A stretch of 64,000 bases of DNA from Branchiostoma floridae (GCF_000003815.2 NC_049990.1:7852758-7916757); one strand, 5' to 3'; positions 35,156-48,779 are shown, counted from the first letter of the stretch. Notes: generated by a model not told the origin, from the letters alone. Program-made: numbers and translations.

Positions 35156-35698
35156 CAATTGAACAAAGTCTTCTTCGTTACACAACCTTCTTTATTTCTT
35201 CAGTAAACGTTTCGACGACCATCTGTTGCCTTCATCAGTACAAAATGTACTTTATTTGTACTGATGAAGGCGACAGATGGTCGTCGAAACGTTTACTGAA
35301 GAATAAAAGAAGGCTTTTTTTATTGCAACAGATAAATACATAACATGATGGCGACACACTCCAGCTCAACATGTTTATTTTCGTGCCGTCATCAGAAACA
35401 AACTGAGAGTACAAAAGAACATTGAAACAAATACAGACAAGCAAAGCATATAACAAAAGTAATGTTAAGTAACACCATATAACAAAATCATAGAATATAA
35501 GAAAATACATTTGAGTATAGGTGGATATTTGGACAGGTACTCCGGGCCAAGCTGGTGGTATGGAGATTCACTTATTCAAATCTTTTTGTTTCTTTTATGA
35601 ATGATTGTACATGCTGTAGAAGTTTTGTGTTAATTGAGTCGGATAGAAATGCAGAAATAAAGAAGGCTGTGTAACGAAGAAGACTTTGTTGTTCAATT
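35156..35698. mobile_element. Foldback/TIR element with internal hairpin, 543 bp
   Basis: Terminal arms of about 45 bp: CAATTGAACAAAGTCTTCTT left, AAGAAGACTTTGTTGTTCAA right, continuing through TTCGTTACACA and CTTCTTTATTTCT. Inside the left part, 35201-35244 and 35257-35301 are 44-bp inverted copies with one mismatch (CAGTAAACGTTTCGACGACC...). No transposase ORF. Confidence 0.85.
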
Positions 35699-36189
35699 CA
35701 TAGTCGTCTGCTCCAGTCGACTATGAACTCAAAGGAAAACTATTCATGGAAAAGTCATATTCTGCTTTGATGTGATCAAAGAAGCAAACTGGAACTAGAA
35801 TAGCATATCCAGGCTTAACTAACCCAGCGCCGACCTTGGTTAGGAGTGGTCGGGATTCGTTAACGTTGGGAGGCCCTGAATGTGTGACTTTAGTTCAACG
35901 CGCCATGTGCACGTGCACCGAAGGACGAAAAAGTAATGTTTGTCTGGATGAAATAGCGCCTTTTTTCACTCACGCATTACGGATGTATCTAATAAAAATG
36001 CAGGTATATATCTGTCACTACATTTATGTCAGACAAGAAATTGCCCCGCTGTCTCACTGCAAACAACAAGCCTAAGCACAACGCTAAGTAAAGAAAATTA
36101 CAAGAATCTGGTACAATTGGTTGAAGATCGTTGCGACAAGTTCCAAGTGGGTACCCCTATCAACGTGACATTACTGTGTGGGTGTAACT

Positions 36190-36355
36190 ATGAGTCATCC
36201 TGACTCTCCACTACAACACTGGACCCAAGCCAAACAGTTCTTCCAATTCTCCAAGTATTCTATTACACCACCCCAACTTATTCATATAACTATAGACTCA
36301 CACCAAGACGAAGAAACAAAGACACCAGCCCATTACAATACCTCCATATTCACGG
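36190..36355 (+). repeat. Dispersed repeat, uninterrupted copy
   Basis: TTCCAATTCTCCAAGTATTC and CACCAAGACGAAGAAACAAA blocks match the 32525 and 60340 copies in the same order. Confidence 0.6.
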
Positions 36356-38360
36356 GGGGTGATAATCGTTTTAGATTATGCTCCGAGCCCAGCTAGTACA
36401 TATCTTGTAGAAAATACACGGGGGTCGGCGTAATATTTTCAGACAAACGTTTAGGCATGAAGTACATAATTCAGAATGATAGGTTAGATGCTAGATATAG
36501 CCCAGATGGAGTCGTAATACGAATAAATTTTCCTTATTGGATTCCCTGCACGAACACGGTACTTATAAAGTCAGGCAGAATGAGGTGAGGTAGATATGAA
36601 GGTGTCAGTATGGATGACATGCTGCTGATATGAACCCACATCACGGCTTACTTCCGTCAGAGTAGATCTTTTCGTGCACAAATTTAAAAGTTTATTCATA
36701 CAAAGTAAAAGCTGCGGTCTGGAGACTGCATAGAATGTTCTTATTGTGTCCTTCTTCTGAAATACACATAACAGGATCTGTGTCAAAGTCGACGAAATGT
36801 ACTGGTTATTTATTCTACATATTTGCTTGCTTGCTGTACTATGCTGGTGTGTTACGCGGAACGTAGGTTATACCGGCTATATATACAGATACAGATATAA
36901 CTAGCAATATACTTGAATGTATACGTAGATTTAAGTTGATTCTTTCACTGATGTCACTTTTCGAGGGACAATAAAGTGTTACTCCATTTTATTAATATCT
37001 TTAACGTTACAGCTAAACCTTTTCCTAGACGAATACTGAATTTTTCCTTTGCCTTTCTGAACTACCTGTTTGTTTATCAAACACATTACATGGGGGGAGG
37101 CATTCCTTGCTCTTGCTATATATATTGGGGCAGACTTAGCGTAGGCGGCTGATTGCCGGACATAACGATTATTCTGCTGCAGAACAACACGATAAGATCA
37201 TGCCAATCCCACGAGTGTATTAACAGCTGGGCTTCGATACCTCAAGCAGTTCAGGCTGGTGATTAGGTCCGGGGTTATTTTGCTAGTCTCTTGCTGACTT
37301 TTATACGTTTCTACGTATACGTATACTTCTATTTTAATGATTCGCCTTGTTGGGCATTGACCGAATGCGTTTGTTTTATTGTGATATTGCAACTGCAATT
37401 CAGCCGTTGGGCTGCGAGTGTGGCGATATATGTTTTTGTTCAATAAACCATTACTATACGTATCTCTAGTACTCCTCGCTTGCTTGGGGCTAACCGGCTT
37501 TCCGCATCACTGGGCAGTGGCCGTGGAACCCAGCACAGAGAAGGTCACAAAAGACGAAGAAACAAATTTGACTGACTGAGCGATCTGCTCATGCAACCCA
37601 GGCCACCAAAAGACCCCGACATATGTGGCATTATACGGCAAACCTATCTCTGTACCTTCGCAAAGTAGTCACGTTATGTATTGAAAAAAAGTCAACCAAA
37701 GATGACAATTAGGTGGTAAATATACGACATTAAAGATAAAAGTTATAAGTAAAGAAAATAGCGTAATATAACTATCATATCTGGCATCTTATTTCCAGTT
37801 TTATTTTTGGTCTCAGCCTATCTTTTGTACTACGTGTACTTTTAAGTAAAAATGAATCAGACCGTTTTTCTTGCCGCCATAGATTGGTATTAATGCTTCA
37901 TATCATATTCAATAGCAATGTAGGTCAGCGAAATCGAGATATATTGAGAAACATGGTTCTGCTTATTAAAATTGATTTATTTTAACTCATTTATATTCAT
38001 CTACTAAGCATGGCGCAAAAGAAACACCCTCTCCTCATCAAGACAAATATAAAGCAATTATATTGAGGACACGTAACTTTAGGTGCAAGCTAGATGACGG
38101 CTACCGATTAAGGATAAACAAAATTAGTTACTATATTTATTAACTAATCAGGAAAAATTTCATGTGCAATCAATAAAATTATGAACAATATTGAATATAT
38201 TACAATTTGGTAGCATGAAAATGAAGTAAATCGTAGTAGCAGGTATTAGCATAGTATATTGTAATTAAGTTGCTGTATAAAGTTTTCAATGTAGAATAGA
38301 AGGTTAGACATTTATTTGTGTTTACTTGTAGAATAATCAATACGATGGTGTTAATTTCTG
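36356..38360. other. Intergenic with LINE tail
   Basis: At 37395-37446 CAATTCAGCCGTTGGGCTGC plus CAATAAACC repeats the CR1/L2-like 3' end of 16.47 kb. At 36845-36900 GGTGTGTTACGCGGAACG belongs to the same dispersed repeat as 16205 and 42668. No gene. Confidence 0.45.
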
Positions 38361-38860
38361 ATCCGTTTCAAAGATCAGTTAATTATGCGTGTGTTGACCC
38401 GTGTACACGCCAATATAAAATATATATCACAGAACGCCATTCTGAATGCTACCAGTTCATCAAAGTACTTGTCTATTCCTCCTGACATCTTATTCTCGTC
38501 GGGTTCCTTTCAAAGAGCAGTTATCTATGCGTGCGTTGACCTGTGTACAGACCAATATAACTTATAAGTGGTCATGTCTACAATATATCACGGCATGGAC
38601 GCCATTCTGAATGCTACCAGTTCATCTCAACCAGAACAAGTACTTGTCTATTCCTCCTGACATCTTATTCTCGCCAGGCTCTTTTCAAAGAGCAGTTCTT
38701 TACGCGTGCGTTGACCTGTGTGCAGACCAATATAATTGGTCATATCTGCAATATATCTCGGCATGAACGCCATTCTAGCTGCTGCCATTGCATCTACTGT
38801 AAACCAGAACGCGTAGTTGTCAATTCCTCCCGACATCTTATTCTCGTCAGGCTTAAGTCT
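38361..38860 (+). repeat. Three tandem copies of a 140-180 bp unit
   Basis: TTTCAAAGAKCAG, GCGTGYGTTGAC, CAATATA, ACGCCATTCT and TTCCTCCTGACATCTTATTC recur from 38365, 38507 and 38685. Confidence 0.88.
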
Positions 38861-40066
38861 GTACCGAGCACAACTAATATGTTTCTGATCCTCAGTGTCA
38901 CCCCTATCAAACTCCGGTTATCACGACCGTGACTGCACGGTGTCGATGTGTGCTCAATACTGGATGGAATTTGTACTGCACCTTTTGGTAGAAAGTTGGC
39001 CCAGAATATGTAACAGAGGACTGGCCATATAAAAATTGTACAGTATTGTTGTGCAGGGCACTTTAAACGTGTCTAATTAGTGTCGTAATTCAGCACCCAA
39101 AATGGCGGAAGTTGAGCGGTACCAAGCATATAGCTTACAAAGAAATCATGCCAGGTGCCTGAAGCACCCTAGCCTGCATGGCAATTGTACACAGTCCTCT
39201 GGAACACATTCTAAAACTTAAAGACTTTCTGGTGTTGTTCAAATCCCATCCAGTATTGAAAGCACTTTTGTACTGTGTCGTGATTTCTTTGCCTGAATAC
39301 GTTTCACTGAATTGAATATGCTGCTCCCAAGCCGCGCAAAATCTATCCTATCAAAGAAAACTGAAAGTGGCGATGGTCCCGACACCTCACCACTCATTCC
39401 ACATTCAGGCAAACCGATTGTCTTGCTCGGGTCGCTAAATGATGATCCCCGTAGGCGGTTTAATCTCGATGTTACTGGGCCAATACTAAGCGGCGCGTAA
39501 TAAATCACGCTTCGGAGTTTCCGCGGTTCAATTTGCCTGACCCAGCAGCTTCGTTTGATCGGTCAATGACCCGGGCCGATGCAGAGTAAATCGATATGAA
39601 GTATTCATGCTGCTACTGTAGGACATCAGCACACTTCTGTGACAAACTGTCATAGGTCACAGAAAATACAGCTTATGGATGACGTCCTCTTCAGACTCCT
39701 ATCATATTTCTATGGAAACTTAACTGTGTTATTTCATGATAAGTAAATAGATTTCGCCAGGCATTCGTAAACTGGCGCAAACCGGTGCAATTCGTCCTTT
39801 GAAATCCCGAATGGTTTAAAATGTTTTTAAAAATGTGCATTTTGCAATTGCAAACTTGCTCAAAGCTGCGCAAAATGGCACAAAACGGTGAATTTCACTA
39901 TTTAATTACAAGTCTTTTTTTACTGAATTTTTATCATAGTACATTGATTTTAATTCAGTAACAACATAACGATTTTCAATAAAGTTGTATCTAAATTTGA
40001 TGTTGTATTTGATCGGAACTGAAATTGAGAATGTGACATTCTGGCCATGAGTTCGGGCATTAGATG
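38861..40066. other. Intergenic, nothing assigned
   Basis: Small opposing open frames at 39239-39508 and 39312-39500 overlap each other and have no recognisable domains. Confidence 0.35.
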
Positions 40067-40080
40067 AGATGATACTGAAA

Positions 40081-40480
40081 TGCACGCATGTCAGTGTGAC
40101 CGCAAGGGAAACGTCGAAAAATCACAAGGTTGGCACAACTTCCTGGCTTGGTAATTTTTCCGCAGTTCAGTGATGAGATACTCACTTTAATGAAGTCACA
40201 TTTCTTCGGCACGTGCGATCTTATCTGCTATCCAGCTGCTCAAAGTACACGAGCCGAAATTGAGACTGTAACTGGGTTTGGGAGCTTCATACTGAATGCT
40301 CGCATGTCAATGTGATCGCAAGAGAAACGTCGAAAAAGCGCAATGTTGGCACATTTCCGCTAGCTGTGTAGTGATGAGATACTTGCTTTACGAAGTCACG
40401 TTTCTTCGGCACGTGCGATCTTATCTACATGTTCTATGCAGCTGCTCAAAGTGCAATAGCCGCGCAATCTCGACATGAAC
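40081..40480 (+). repeat. Tandem duplication, period 216 bp
   Basis: GCATGTCARTGTGAYCGCAAG, GAAACGTCGAAAAA, TTCTTCGGCACGTGCGATCT and CAGCTGCTCAAAGT occur in both copies, starting at 40081 and 40297. Confidence 0.88.
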
Positions 40481-43400
40481 CTTTTGTCTAGTTTGCCGCA
40501 GGGCATGTTCAGGTCTTCTATCTTCTCCAATCTTATTAAGATGCGCTTCCTGAGTCTAAGTTCCCCCTTATCTCCCAGGTGCATGTGTAGGAGATTCAGA
40601 GATCTGGCGCAGCCTTGGGGAGACATCTAAGAGGCAATGAATGGCTTGACATTTTGAGGGAATCATAACCTTCAAGGGGTAGCGAGGAAGATTTCCTATC
40701 GTCTCTTTCATCTTTGTCCAGGAAAGATGCTACCTCAACAACTATGTGAACAAATGGTAATCATGTTGACCCAGCGGTGCAGAAAAAGCTTTGATCTAGT
40801 GGCAAACTAAGTTTAGTAGTTAGAATCCGTGCTTGGTCGCTGGCGGGGATATGATTTGTAGGGTTGTGCTGGGTCGGATTACTTGTAACATAGCTACTTC
40901 ATGCAAAATCATTTTTATCACAAGTCACACATTATTGAAATTAATGAACCTGATGCGATTTTAGATCTAAAATGAAATAAGTGTAATTTTTCGTACCTAA
41001 AAAGCGTGCGACTTTACTTTTAATGGTATTCATATGGTACAAATGAAAACAATATCTTTGATTAATTTTCAAGGTTTGCATGTAAAACATCTAGATTTTA
41101 CCTCCGGGAAAGATATTAACCTCTATCGGGGGTACTCTTGAAGCTTCGAGTCTGTGTACACGTGTGTGTCACTGTGTGTGTTTGCAACTATAACTCAAGA
41201 TTCCATTTTTTCAATGACTTTATTAAACATTGCCATGTCTGAGAGCCCGATGAAACATGGTTATTTTGGACACCGTAACAGTATTTTCATGTGGTGCGGA
41301 ATTATAGATCGATACCCCTATCTTGAAAGCAGTGTGGTAGCGCCAACTGCCAGGACATAATTAGAAACGAGTTTTTCAAAATAGCTATATTCCTTGTAGA
41401 GAGGGTATCGAACACCTCAGCCAACACCACAACTACCATATAATTACTTCGCGGAGGCTTGTGCCATAAGGACTCTTGTTTTAGACGTTATTATCACGTG
41501 TTCTTAGTGTGCCTGGCACGTGCTGCATGCAATGTGTGCAGTTTGATTGTATAAATCTCCATGTTAATTAAATGCCAACAAATGAGAAAAAGGTTTTGAC
41601 GATAAGTAATCTCATCACATCGGTTACCCACGTATGCATTTCAGTACATGTTTATTTACCCCGTTCACAGATCCAACTGTGCGTGCGCAGGGCAAATGTG
41701 AAGACCCCTAACTTATGAACAGTGTTGTTAAATATAAAGGAAAATCCAGAAGGAAAACGGCACAATCATCTAGCGGAATATTGCATTTGCATCTTACTTC
41801 TTACTATCCAGAATGAATTAAGGGCTAATGATCCGCCCCGAGGTGTATATGGTGTGACAGCGCCTGGTCCTTTGTATAACTACGGAATGAAACCACCGAG
41901 TGAGCGAAGCAAATTCTGACCAATCAGAAGGAGTGATACACACCGGGCCTGCCAGAATCTATGTGTTACGGCGTCATAACCAACATGGAACGGGGCCTTC
42001 TGATTGGTCCGCGGCGCCTGGCTATATGATAATGCAATATACATTGCATGCATATTTCGGATCACTTAGGCAACAGCCCACAGAATAAAACATTGCAGCA
42101 ATCATGACTGCCAGGCAGCTGCCTATACTTATGAGGATCCATTGTGCACCTTGAAACCGGTGTAACGTTTCCGGTACAGACGTCACCTGTAATATCACAG
42201 CTTCGCACAAACGGCGAGTAGGAAACGCTTATATGGTGGCATGACACAGTAATTCGCCTATGGGGATTTACATTGTTAATGTACGAGGTTCGACGCCTCA
42301 AAATTTATAGCAGGGTGCACAAGCAATTGGCAAGAATTCAATATGTTGAATTTCAGGGTACAACCTACAACATACTAGTATCTGAAAATGACCATAAAGT
42401 TTCCGACTGGTTCTCCTTTAAAAGTCACCTTTATTTTACACCCGGTGGAAGCCATGGTACTGCAGCCGACACACAGGCAGTACCCGGTAACAATATCAAG
42501 GCGCAAATTCACGGCCACCGAACAAACATCGTAACCCAACTTATACAGCCCCAGAACTGATGTCATCCTCTACATTTCAACATAGTTTCCACCTCGCAGT
42601 TCTGCACCTGAAAAGTATTGAGCATAACAAAACATTCGGTACGACCAGGACGACCGGGTCGTTCGGTGTAATATAACCAGCTGCTGCCGCGCCGCGTGCC
42701 TGCGAAGCTGGTGTGTTACGCCGAACGGCGGTTATACCGGCTATATGGATACAGATACAGACCACATGAATCTGAAATCTAGACAAATATCTACACTATG
42801 AATTCCCAGAAATATACAAAAAATTTCATTCCGAAGGCATTCCAATTCTCGTATGAAGGGACCTTAACCCTTTTGGGGGATCATCTCTCTCGAAGACGTA
42901 GTTCGTTGACCGCTTCTCTGAGAAGACAATCGATACAAGTCGATAAAGTGTGTGGGTGGAAATGCAGGAGGGTTTATCTTGGAGTGTTTCTGGAACATTT
43001 CATGGGTACAAAAGAAGTCCTGTGCACATCAGCAGTTTTAAGTGAAAATATGCACTGCGTTTCGCTGAATATGGGATCTAACCAATGTCAACGAATATGT
43101 GTAATTGTGCAGCATTGTAACTAAGGGCAACTATGAACTACGCTGACGGAATTTTACTGAGGCCGTTGACAGCAAAAATTGCCTCTGCTATATAATAGGA
43201 CTGACCAGTGAGTCTAGGAGAGCTCCAAGTGACATTTTGGGCAGTAATTCTCCGGGTGGTCGTCGTCGCGCCTGTCCGAAGTGATCATGTAAATTTTCAT
43301 TTAAAGAAATGCTGTCATGTTTGAGATTTGCAAACTGGCGCAAACCCGTGAGATACCCGATATAGGTGGCGAGGGTAAAAGCAAAATTAAGTTTGAGAGA

Positions 43401-44138
43401 CACCTGAGGATTGTATGTTTTCGCTCACACCTACACGGCCGATATTGTGCATTTTTTTATGTTTCAGTTTTGCCGGTGATTTCTCTAAGGCCGTGTCGAC
43501 TTTATACTGTAACAATTGAAGACATCCCCGCAGACAACGTTTAATGGTCGAACTTTTCTATTCACACCTGCACGCTCGCATTAGTTTTGGTGTTCCCAGA
43601 AGATGTCATCCATTTAATCAAAATCAAAATCAACATGACATAATGCCAAGCAAGAAAAAACTCCCGGGCTGCTTATTCTGCATGCGGTAATGATCAAAGT
43701 CATCAACCAAAATCTACACCGACTTGTGTAAACATCAAGACCATGAACAAAGGCAAGCTCACATCACGCAGGTTTTCATGGATAAAAGAAACGTTAACAA
43801 TGTGTCATTGTTGTTGTTTTGTAGACAGTGTATCAGTCGAGACTTGAAGCATCTCAGCTTTTCTTGTGTACGTGCAAGACGGCACGTACACTGGTACATA
43901 CGTCAAGAGACCACTTTGTGGATAGGCAAATCAATCCTTCTTTGATCCCACTGGTAAAAGGTATTGAATGGCCATTTGAGTTGAAGTAAAAGAAGACGGC
44001 GGGGTCAGTCGGAAGAAAGCATGAATGAACAGAGAGCTGGCTTCGCGCAGAAATACGATAAGCCTATCAGTGAGCTAAGTATAGTCACACTTGTACTTAT
44101 GCACTTCCGTGCATACAGACCACATAGCCATTGCAATT
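40481..44138. other. Intergenic, no supported gene
   Basis: Contains a copy of the GGTGTGTTACGC / GGTTATACCGGCTATATGGA dispersed repeat at 42668-42760 and a short inverted pair CCAATCAGAAGG / CCTTCTGATTGG near 41919 and 41997. ORFs here are short and unrecognised. Confidence 0.4.
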
Positions 44139-44146
44139 GACTGAAG

Positions 44147-44579
44147 TAGGGCTGGGTACCGGTACAGAGAATTCAGGTCCAGGTCCGGTTCAGGTCCAAA
44201 TGGTCAGGTCCAGGTCCGGACCTGAACCTGGACCTGATGCAGTATGACTCATACCAATGGTCCATTTCACTACAAAGAAATCTGTTTGGTGGAGTATTAG
44301 ACTTACACTGGTGTTTTAAAATCCTACAACGCTAACTGCACCTGTACGATTGGCTGTAAAACTTGGTAGAAATTACTATAAACTCTACACTACTTCACTC
44401 CTGTTATTTTCTTCCACCTGCAAGCGCCAAAACGTGTGAATGCCTGATAAAATAATCTCTTAATTTTCTAATCGGTCCAACATCCGGTCCACCTAATTTT
44501 TTCAGGTCCAGTTTTTCTGGACCGGTCCAATAAGAAAAACCGGTTTTGTACCGGTACGCTGTACCGATACCCAGCCCTA
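44147..44579. mobile_element. hAT-like non-autonomous DNA transposon, 433 bp
   Basis: Termini TAGGGCTGGGTACCGGTAC and GTACCGATACCCAGCCCTA are inverted repeats. Flanks GACTGAAG (44139-44146) and AACTGAAG (44580-44587) form an 8-bp target duplication with one mismatch, the hAT signature. The interior has AGGTCCAGGTCCGG-type subterminal repeats in both orientations; no transposase frame. Confidence 0.88.
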
Positions 44580-44587
44580 AACTGAAG

Positions 44588-46610
44588 CATCGAGAATCCT
44601 GTCTATAGTGGCCATCTGTCTACTGTGGCAGTTTGCGCCAATTCAATTCATCACAATAGTTACAGACAAGTTTAAATTTGACTGTAGTAACAACAGGAAA
44701 ACCTACACACATCATAATAACCCGTAAGAGAGTTTCTGCCCAAAACGTGTGTCTCGTTTATTGAAGTGCATCATATAATATCAAGTATTATATTGTTCTA
44801 CAATCAATATCAAGGAAGTCAGATATCAAAGTGGATGAAGACGCCTTCCACTCCCCAAAAAGAAGGAGAAAAATCTAACAAAACAGCTCGATGTGTATTT
44901 TAGAATGTAGTCTACCGTAGGACCTACGCCTGAATATCATTGCACTATTACATGTACTTAGAACTGACCTTCAGGAATGTATTTACAATAAACGCATCAC
45001 CATTATATAGTGCTACAGAGTTGAATGCCCTTAAGATGAGATAGTGGTTCTATATTGCTACAATCGACCGGTGGTTCAATGTCCTTTATGACATTAGACA
45101 GTTGAATCGGATTTCAGCTCATCTGCAGCCGCTGGGAACAGGTCGATACTCTAGACTCACCCTAAACCAATGATTGTGCCTTCGCACAGAGACGCGGTGA
45201 TGCGGAATGGAGACCGCCAATAATTAGAGATTGTGTGGGTAAAGCGAAGAAATGACCATCCTACACTTTCACTGTAGCCGGGAAACAATCCTGGTTGCGA
45301 TAGGAGGCACATGTACTTTTTATCACTACCTGTGCAGTAGTTGTAAATTGTAGAAATACTGGTCCTATTGTGCATGTACTCTTACCCATGCGATAGTGGG
45401 CACTAGTACTTTGTATTACTCCCTGTACAGTAGCTTAAATACTTTTTTTGACAAATGTACCATTTGTTTTTAAGAATAAATCTTTGAAAAAAATCCTGGT
45501 TGCTTTACTGCCTGCCATCCTCTCATGTTAACGCCGATTTACAGTATGGTCTCAACCTTTTTTCAAGAAACTTGAATCAGTGTCAATGAAATATCATTTG
45601 AAAGAATGGAAGGTCATTCTGTATCCAGTGGTATCGCTAATAAAGGCGTATCGCTTGATTACGGTACCACTTTATATTCATCTTTGAATGTTTGAATGAG
45701 ATATGAAGAAAAAAGAAGCTGAAGACGAAAACCTCGAGCGTTATCCATGTGTCAGAGGACATAGTTGCTGCTAAGTAAAGTCGACATACTGCGGTGTTTA
45801 TGATACGTAGACTTATCTATATTGATCGGACATCATCTGACATCGACAAATATGGTGTAATACATGACAAGTGACCGTATGTTTGTATTCCGAGGGCTTG
45901 GCTGATGACTGTTTCCGATATTTTCTGTGATTCGTGATCCCTAAGAGGCCAATCAATCGTCGAATACAGTCTAAAAAGATCAACAACTGGTGTAAATGAC
46001 TGGCGTGGGTTGACATGCGTGGGATCAAAGCAGTTCATAAGTGTAGCGTATCATCTTCCTTTGAAACATCAAACGTCTTAATAGTCTGAGATGCCCGATT
46101 GAATGTCCATTGTCAGCGGCCAACGAAAAAAAGACTTGGGTCGACAGGTTTTTGCTAAAGTCCGTAAACACATATTTTACTTTGTCTTCCTCTATAGCTT
46201 CATAACACGTCTATACAACATCAGGGCGCTTAGCAGTACAATTGTAAGACACATAGAAGGTATTTTTTCATAGCAGACATACGCATCGCATTACCACTGT
46301 TATTACCTGTCTCATCATGCCAAATTGCAGGGCACCAGGCGCGACTTTGATTGACAAATCGATGCCTGCTATCATATCAAATGCATCTTCATCACCCTAA
46401 TTCATGCAGTGATTCAGCCGCTGATTTTTATCTAGGTGCGGAGGTGGCACCATGAAGTCTCCAAGCAGATGTAAGGCTAAATCCCGAGATTTTTTTCCCT
46501 GTTTTTGGAAGATTTAGTCCTCTTTTCTAGTACATGAGTTATACGTGTTGGTTTCCGCCTGATATCGACGTACCGAAAAGGATTTTTTTTTTCAAATTTC
46601 CTGTGGCACC
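44588..46610. other. Intergenic, nothing assigned
   Basis: Two diverged copies of a roughly 105-bp unit lie at 45300-45440 (CATGTACT, CACTACCTGTGCAGTAG / TACTCCCTGTACAGTAG). A CTCCAAGCAGAT motif is at 46459. No gene. Confidence 0.35.
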
Positions 46611-46695
46611 CTCAGTGTGGCAGCCATGAGTGTAGTTGTCAACTTTGTAAGTGATACTAGGCTACCACACTAGTGTCACTTTGTGCACGTTGACT
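46611..46695. repeat. Foldback fragment related to the 38-bp satellite unit
   Basis: GTGTGGCAGCCATGAGTGTA then GTTGTCAAC closely matches GTGTAGTAGGCATGAGTGTA plus GTTG of the array at 30.5 kb. It is followed by an inverted CTACCACACTAGTGTCAC and GTTGACTAC. Confidence 0.6.
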
Positions 46696-48296
46696 ACAGG
46701 AATAAACGACCTGTTGGCAGTGAGACCACGTTTTTCGCTTCATGATCAATGCACAATAGCATTAGATTTGTAAACTGCAGATTCATAAACAAGTAAACGT
46801 ATTACCAATAATAATAGATAAATTTTAGATGAATTTATCGAATCCTCGCAGGGACATATATGGCACTGAATTACGAATATTACAAACTGATTTAACATCC
46901 CGACAAAGTACAACGGTAGATCATGAAATGAAGGTACAAGAGTTTGTGTACAATCTTAAATGACGATTAGATAATTAGCATGTACTCCATCCACAAAATG
47001 TACTTGCTGTGGCCTTCCGTCTGTTTGAAGATTAACAGCGTGCAATCTGACGGCGTGCGGATGACAAGACTGGGGCCTGCCCTTTAGATTATCCTGCGAT
47101 CACGTCAGGAGGCTCTATCTACCAGACTGTGAATACCCCGTGCGGCTATCACTAAGATGCGCGTAGATTAACACTGCAGTGCGGCGGGAATTATCAGATC
47201 CAGAAGGGAATGTACCAAATCTCCCGATCCATAGGCATCTGGGATGGGTATTCAGAGGTGATTAACGACTACTTAGCAATTCCAATGGTATATTGCACAG
47301 ACTTATAAGCATGCAGGGCAATTCAAAGGAATCGTCAGTTACATCGCTAGTAGTTTTGTGAAGTATATCCGTAGAATTGCAATAGAACGTTTGATGTGCT
47401 AGCAAATTACAATGTATTCTACAAAACTAATTGGCATATTACCAATAAAATCGCATAGTTACGTGTTCCGTAAAATTTGTATGGCCTGGGAACTTTCCGG
47501 TTACCCGACGGACACTACCAAAACCTGCCGACCCTTGCTTTTTGAGGAAATAAGGAACATGAATGTTCGATCTGACTTCTGAGTGATAAAATTCAGCAGG
47601 ATTCCAGATGGTTTTGCAAATTTCCTTACAGACTTCCTGTTTTTCACACTCTGTCAACAGATTAAGGATGTGAACCTTAACAATTGATATAAGACTGCGT
47701 AGAAAACATAATATTTATTTTTTTCTTTGTCTTCATATACCACAACCTATCGACACAGATTTTTCATGACCTTATTTGGGAACACAACCTTAATGTTCCT
47801 AGTACGCTCCTTTTTCGGGAGCATGATATAACATTTTTTTTCGCGATTACTTTCTCATTTTCTTTGATTTGCTTTTGGAATTACTCGTACTTTTTTCTTT
47901 ATTTTGTTTAATGGAGTTCCACGTGCAGCGATTTGAATGTTGTCATCGTTACGATATAGATACGGACATATGAATCTAGGTCATTTTCGAAACAAGTGCT
48001 TGTTATATCCTTGGAAACGTAGACGTTTGTTTGCTCAATGATCGCACAGTGCACGTTACCGTACCCATATATGGAAAGTGGACACACTTATGTGCATTAA
48101 CTAAAGTAGTGGCAAATAGACCCCAAATCCCTTGCCACTATATAAACGCATGCTTGCAATAATGCGATAATGATGTCTAAAAGGGTAAGATTACATAAAA
48201 TCCGGGCTGTCAAATCCAGTCTAACTCATGCAGTCTTACATAACTTTCTGTTTTGCATAAAGCAACACCGCTATATATGGATATCTATATAACAAG
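46696..48296. other. Intergenic; ATTA-motif cluster
   Basis: No gene. AGATTAAC, TAGATTATCC, TAGATTAAC and GTGATTAAC lie at 47029, 47085, 47164 and 47258. 47590-47700 resembles 28460-28545 (TTTGCAAATTTCC, ACAGACTTCCTGT), an old dispersed repeat. Confidence 0.35.
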
Positions 48297-48300
48297 TTAC

Positions 48301-48350
<50 letters not shown>

Positions 48351-48352
48351 AG
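48297..48352. repeat. (ATGTAT)n microsatellite
   Basis: About nine hexamer units. Confidence 0.95.
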
Positions 48353-48408
48353 TATTTGTTTCCTTTGACAGCACGGCCTGCACTCTTATCTAATGACAAA
48401 GTCGGTTT

Positions 48409-48530
48409 ACGCCAAATAGCAATTACTCAAGCAACTGGACATGGTTTTGTAAACCAAAATCATATCCAGTTGCCTGGGTAATTGCTATTTGGCGCACCTA
48501 ATTACCTGGATGTCTAATCTTCATCGAAGT
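48409..48530. mobile_element. Hairpin element of the CCAGTTGC family
   Basis: GCCAAATAGCAATTACTC, AAGCAACTGGA is inverted as TCCAGTTGCC, GGGTAATTGCTATTTGGC about 25 bp later, followed by ATTACCTGGATGTCTAA. The same parts occur at 8745-9540. Confidence 0.78.
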
Positions 48531-48779
48531 AAAGGATTTCTTGTTACCGGGTCTCCTTTGATTTGAAAAAAAAATTGGCAAATCGCCTTAGGGCCCGGTA
48601 ACATTCGTCGCACGGTCTTCGCAAACAGAAGGCATTCTTGAGGCAGCTGTGAATATGTCGTGCAAAAATATTCCTTAGGTATGGAATGAAATATCTACTG
48701 AACCGAGATAACGGCTTTCAAAAACGGCCTGATAGAGTACTGTTAGAAGGACCTGCATTGCTACCTGTTACCTAACTTA

